64,000 bases of DNA from positions 124,001 to 188,000 of the forward strand of contig CAWEYC010000033.1 in the NCBI GenBank assembly GCA_963813195.1, in the 5' to 3' direction. The stretch's first letter is position 1; each line of letters begins with the position of its first letter. The position numbers were made by a program, and so were the translations under genes. This stretch comes from Roseiarcus sp963813195 (GTDB lineage Bacteria > Pseudomonadota > Alphaproteobacteria > Rhizobiales > Beijerinckiaceae). The notes beneath the pieces were generated by a model. That model was not told where the DNA came from and ran no database searches. It saw only the letters and a list, made by a program, of their open reading frames with translations. Positions 60,783-64,000 of the stretch are shown here, in pieces.

Positions 60783-61729
60783 GCGCGCTGCTGGAGGTCG
60801 TCGATCTCGTCAAGATCTATACGTTGGCGCGGCCGAGCCTGTTTGCGCCGCACGCCAAGCGCTCGGCGGTGGACGGCGTGAGCTTCACGATCGAGGCGGG
60901 TCGGTCGTTCGGCATCGTCGGCGAATCGGGTTCGGGAAAATCGACGCTGGCGCGCGCCGTCATGGCGCTCGATCGGCCGACCGCCGGCGTCGTGCGGCTG
61001 GCGGGCCGCTCGCTCAACGAAATGCCGCGCAACGAGTTGCGCGCCATGCGCGCCCACATTCAGATGATTTTCCAGGACCCGTACGGGTCGCTCGATCCGC
61101 GCCAGCGGATCGAGCGCATTGTCGCGGAACCGTTATCGAACCTCGCGCATGTCACGCGCGCCGAGCGAGCGCGGCGCGTCGAGGAGGCATTGCGCGCCGT
61201 CGGTCTCGGGCCGGCGGATGCGCTGAAATATCCGCATGAATTCTCCGGCGGTCAACGCCAGCGCATCGCCATCGCACGAGCGCTGATCACGCGTCCGAAG
61301 CTGGTCATCGCGGACGAGCCGGTCTCCGCCCTCGATGTCTCCATTCAGGCGCAGGTGCTCAATCTCATGACCGACCTGCAACGCGATGCGGGCGTCACCT
61401 ATTTGGTCATCAGCCACGATCTGGCTGTCGTCGGCCATATTTGCGACGAGATTGCCGTGATGTTCCGCGGCCGCTTCGTCGAGACCGGACCGAGCGCCGC
61501 GCTGCTCTCGCGTCCCTCGCATCCCTATACGCGCGAATTGGTCGACGCCGCGCCGAAGCTCGAAGACGCGCCCGCCTCGCGCCCGGAGGCCCCGCCCATG
61601 CCGGATGCCGCCGAAGGCTGCCCCTATGCGGCGCGATGTCTCTACGCGCAGGCGCGATGCGTCAAGGAGGCGCCGAGCTTGAGCGCGCACGGCGAAGGGC
61701 GACGAGTCGCCTGCCATTTTCCCCTTTGA
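60779..61729 (+). CDS. Peptide-type ABC transporter ATPase 2 (DppF-like)
   Basis: A 316-residue ATPase pairing with the previous one. Walker A GESGSGKST, signature FSGGQRQRIAIARAL, Walker B LVIADEPVSALD, and a C-terminal oligo_HPY region with GCPYAARCLYAQARC. GTG at 60779 overlaps the preceding stop. Beyond it lies the second IS630-family element. Confidence 0.92.
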   Translation: MSALLEVVDLVKIYTLARPSLFAPHAKRSAVDGVSFTIEAGRSFGIVGESGSGKSTLARAVMALDRPTAGVVRLAGRSLNEMPRNELRAMRAHIQMIFQDPYGSLDPRQRIERIVAEPLSNLAHVTRAERARRVEEALRAVGLGPADALKYPHEFSGGQRQRIAIARALITRPKLVIADEPVSALDVSIQAQVLNLMTDLQRDAGVTYLVISHDLAVVGHICDEIAVMFRGRFVETGPSAALLSRPSHPYTRELVDAAPKLEDAPASRPEAPPMPDAAEGCPYAARCLYAQARCVKEAPSLSAHGEGRRVACHFPL

Positions 61730-61857
61730 AAGCGTGGGCCGGGGCGAGACTGCGAAAGCCGGTCAAGGCTCCATCGGACCGGTAACAAACGCGGGTTCAA
61801 ACGCGAAAGGCGATTATCTGGGCATTCGTACAGGGATGGGGAATTGAGAAACTTATA

Positions 61858-63021
61858 CCAGTCCTCGCTGATGCCGACTCACGAGGGGGTTTCCCGAATC
61901 GGCTAAAGTTTGATTCGGCATGGCGAACACGAGGAGGTTCGCCATGGCGGCAGCGATTGGGCTTCGAGACGACTTTGACGCGTGCGCTCTGCGGGCGATA
62001 GCGAAGCGTTCGAAGGATGGGCCGCAAGCGCGCCGGCTTTTGGCTCTGGCGGCGATTTACGATGGCGCGACGCGAAGCGAGGCGGCTAAGATCGGCGGGG
62101 TCGGGCTCCAGGTGGTGCGCGACTGGGTTTTGCGCTTCAACGCACTTGGTCATGACGGGCTCATCGACCGCAAGGCGCCCGGACAGCCTTCTCGGCTCGG
62201 TGACGAGCACCGCGCCGCGCTCGCGCGCATGATCGAGGAGGGTCCGACGCCGGCGATCCACGGCGTCGTGCGTTGGCGGATCGTCGACCTTTGCCAGTGG
62301 TTGTTCGAGGAATTTCGCGTCATCGTCTCTGAGCAGACCCTGAGCCGCGAGTTGCGCAAGATGGACTATCGCAAACTCTCGGCCCGTCCGCGCCATCACG
62401 CGCAAGCCGAGGGAGCCATCGACGAATATAAAAAAACTTCCCCGCGCGCCTGGACGAGATCGCGCGCGAGAAAGGCGTCGACCCGGCCGCGATAGAGGTC
62501 TGGTTCGCCGACGAGGCGCGCATCGGGCAGAAAAACAAGATCACGCGCCGCTGGGCCAAACGCGGGACTCGGCCTTCAGCTCCGCACGATCAACGCACTG
62601 CCTCCACCTACATTTTCGGCGCGATCTGCCCCAAGGACGGCAAGGGCGCGGCGCTCATTCTACCCGTCTGCAACACCGAGGCGATGGACCTGCATCTTCA
62701 GGAAATCGCGGGCAGCGTCGCGCCGGGCAAACATGCCGTCGTTCTCCTCGATCAGGCGGGATGGCATATGTCCAGCAAACTCGCAGTGCCCGCGAACATC
62801 ACGCTCGTTCCCTTGCCGCCAAAATGTCCCGAACTGAATCCAACCGAAAATGTCTGGCAGTTTCTGCGCGACAACTGGCTATCGAACCGCATTTTCAAAT
62901 CCCACGACGACATCGTCGACCACTGCTGCGACGCCTGGAACAAACTCGTCGACCAGCCGTGGCGTATCATGTCCATCGGACTGCGCGATTGGGCCTATGG
63001 GTTCTAGTCAGTGGGGGTTGG
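61858..63021 (+). mobile_element. Second IS630-family insertion sequence
   Basis: About 1,164 bp, bounded by imperfect inverted repeats (CCAGTCCTCGCTGA at the left against CCAACCCCCACTGA read inward at the right, 10 of 14 matching) and flanked by TA at 61856-61857 and 63022-63023. It is unlike the element at 8119-9264 in ends and protein. It inserted between the peptide-type transporter and a DoxX-like gene. End positions may be a few bases off. Confidence 0.75.
61944..63007 (+). CDS. IS630-family transposase in two frames (orfA + orfB, frameshift at A7)
   Basis: The first frame (61944-62495) holds the N-terminal helix-turn-helix (SEAAKIGGVGLQVVRDWVLR and a SEQTLSRELRKM recognition part). 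The second, from about 62437 to 63007, holds the DDE domain: Asp in EVWFADEARIGQ, Asp in VVLLDQAGWHMS, Glu in ELNPTENVWQFL. They join by a -1 shift at seven adenines (62430-62436, TAT-A7-C), giving about 354 residues. Slippage at such runs makes the full transposase in other IS630 elements, so it may be functional. The ATG at 61944 follows GAGGAGG. Confidence 0.8.
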
Positions 63022-63038
63022 TATTAGCCGCCTTGTAT

Positions 63039-63497
63039 ATGCGTCTGGTCTCGTCCGCGCCGCCAGCGTTTTACGCGATCCCACTCCGCCTGATCGTGGG
63101 CTACGGCTTTATGGAACACAGATATGCGAAGCTCGCGCGTGGTCCTGAGTCGTTCATAACCATTTTGCACGCGCTCGGGGTCCCGGCGCCAGAGTTGTTG
63201 GCGTGGGCGACAATTCTCGTCGAATTGTTGGGCGGCTTGGCGGTTTTCGTTGGCGCGTTCATTCCGCTTGCCAGCCTACCGATGGTCGTGGTGCTCCTGA
63301 CGGCGATCTTCACCGTCCATCTTCCCAACGGGTTCTCGTCGATCAAGCTGATATCGGTCGATGCCGCCGGGGCTCGCTTCGGGCAGCCGGGATACGAAAC
63401 CGATTTGCTTTATATGGCGGCGCTCGTCGCGCTTGTGCTGGGCGGCCCCGGTCCATTGGCGCTCGACCGTCTCCTATTGCGGCGCTTCGAATCCTAG
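63039..63497 (+). CDS. DoxX-like membrane protein
   Basis: A 152-residue protein with four hydrophobic segments: YAIPLRLIVGYGFMEHRYAK, then LLAWATILVELLGGLAVFVG, LPMVVVLLTAIFTV and TDLLYMAALVALVLG. The FMEHRYAK and ELLGG patterns fit the DoxX family. The start lies 18 bp after the IS630-family end, so its original promoter is probably displaced. Function unknown. Confidence 0.82.
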   Translation: MRLVSSAPPAFYAIPLRLIVGYGFMEHRYAKLARGPESFITILHALGVPAPELLAWATILVELLGGLAVFVGAFIPLASLPMVVVLLTAIFTVHLPNGFSSIKLISVDAAGARFGQPGYETDLLYMAALVALVLGGPGPLALDRLLLRRFES

Positions 63498-63617
63498 CTG
63501 CAAAGCTGCGGGTTGATGGTGTCGGCGCCGATCGCGCTCGGGTTGGCGGCTCTCATGCAGATCACCGAGACGCAGCCGCTTCCGGCAAGGGCGTCAACGC
63601 GACGGCGCGCGCCTTCG

Positions 63618-64000
63618 CTAGACGACTTCGTCGGGCGCGAGCGCGCAGGCCGAGCGCGGGTCGATTTCGATCTGGACTGTCGAATGGTGGATCTGAAATC
63701 GGGTCGCGAGCGTCGCCGCCAGCGTATGTAGGAAAGCGTCGCCGGGGTGGCCATCCTCCATGACGAGATGGCAGGTGAGCGCGACTTCCGTCGTGCCCAT
63801 CGGCCAGATGTGCAGGTCGTGCAGATCGTGCACCCCCGATTGCGCACGCAGGAAGGCCCTGACTTCGGCGGGATCGATGCGGGAAGGCACGGCCGCCATC
63901 GACATCCCCAGCGAGTCGCGCAGGAGGCCCCACGTCCCCCACACGATCGCTGCGTTGATCGCCAGGCTGACGATCGGATCGAGCCACAGCCATCCGGTCA
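63618..64000 (-). CDS. Cation diffusion facilitator (3' part, cut by window end)
   Basis: The last ~127 residues of a CDF metal exporter. Reading inward from the edge: GWLWLDPIVSLAINAAIVW (last membrane segment), LLRDSLGMSMAAVP, then the cytoplasmic metal-binding domain with VHDLHDLHIWPMGTTEVALT and HTLAATLATRFQIHHSTVQIE shortened here, all typical of CzcD/ZitB. The metal, probably zinc or cobalt, cannot be settled from this part. Confidence 0.9.
   Translation of the reverse strand, partial: TGWLWLDPIVSLAINAAIVWGTWGLLRDSLGMSMAAVPSRIDPAEVRAFLRAQSGVHDLHDLHIWPMGTTEVALTCHLVMEDGHPGDAFLHTLAATLATRFQIHHSTVQIEIDPRSACALAPDEVV

Overview
The window is a GC-rich, gene-dense chromosomal segment of an alphaproteobacterium, most likely of the Hyphomicrobiales (Rhizobiales). 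Supporting this are a NadQ/NrtR-type regulator beside nadABC, a DUF1150 gene beside hsp20, a FYDLN-type zinc ribbon, a C-P lyase cluster with DUF1045, and BtaA/BtaB betaine-lipid genes. The mix of glycerate 2-kinase, hydroxypyruvate isomerase and a GlcD-like oxidase would suit a Beijerinckiaceae/Methylocystaceae-like organism, but that is inference. I saw no rRNA, tRNA or CRISPR array.

Layout. 1-6.4 kb: 3' part of a malic enzyme (maeB), then the minus-strand de novo NAD genes nadQ-nadA-nadB-nadC with two operator-like inverted repeats before nadA. 6.7-10.6 kb: a secreted protein of unknown function, a small secreted-protein gene split inside its signal peptide by an intact IS630-family element, and an AIM24-family protein. 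10.6-14.3 kb: a MarR regulator and a membrane protein sharing the same palindrome in front of each, a TetR regulator divergent from doxX and an alpha/beta hydrolase with two operator-like repeats between them, and an unknown membrane-anchored protein. 14.7-19.4 kb: a complete CUT2-type sugar ABC transporter. 19.9-24.3 kb: an RND efflux pump and its adaptor, without an outer-membrane factor. 24.4-31.4 kb: a possible papain-like protein, an M3 oligopeptidase, gckA-hyi and a divergent GlcD-like oxidase. 31.7-34.1 kb: an AT-rich, probably foreign dihydrofolate reductase converging on thyA, then DUF1150 and hsp20. 34.4-43.5 kb: a zinc-ribbon/RecD-like helicase fusion, a possible tail-anchored protein, thpR-P450, leuS-lptE, a ParB-like protein and a zinc alcohol dehydrogenase.

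43.7-57.9 kb is a phosphorus-scavenging region: phnCDEE (phosphonate uptake), phnGHIJKL (C-P lyase core), a hexapeptide acyltransferase, phnM, a hicB antitoxin with a truncated hicA, phnN, a DUF1045 2H phosphoesterase, then btaA-btaB for phosphorus-free betaine lipids. PHO-box-like sequences stand before phnC and before btaA, so phosphonate use and lipid replacement are probably both switched on by phosphate starvation. phnL carries an apparent frameshift at its start.

58.0-64.0 kb: a peptide/nickel-type ABC transporter (two permeases, two ATPases, no binding protein), a second IS630-family element whose transposase is split at an A7 run, a DoxX-like gene just beyond it, and the end of a cation diffusion facilitator gene cut by the window edge.
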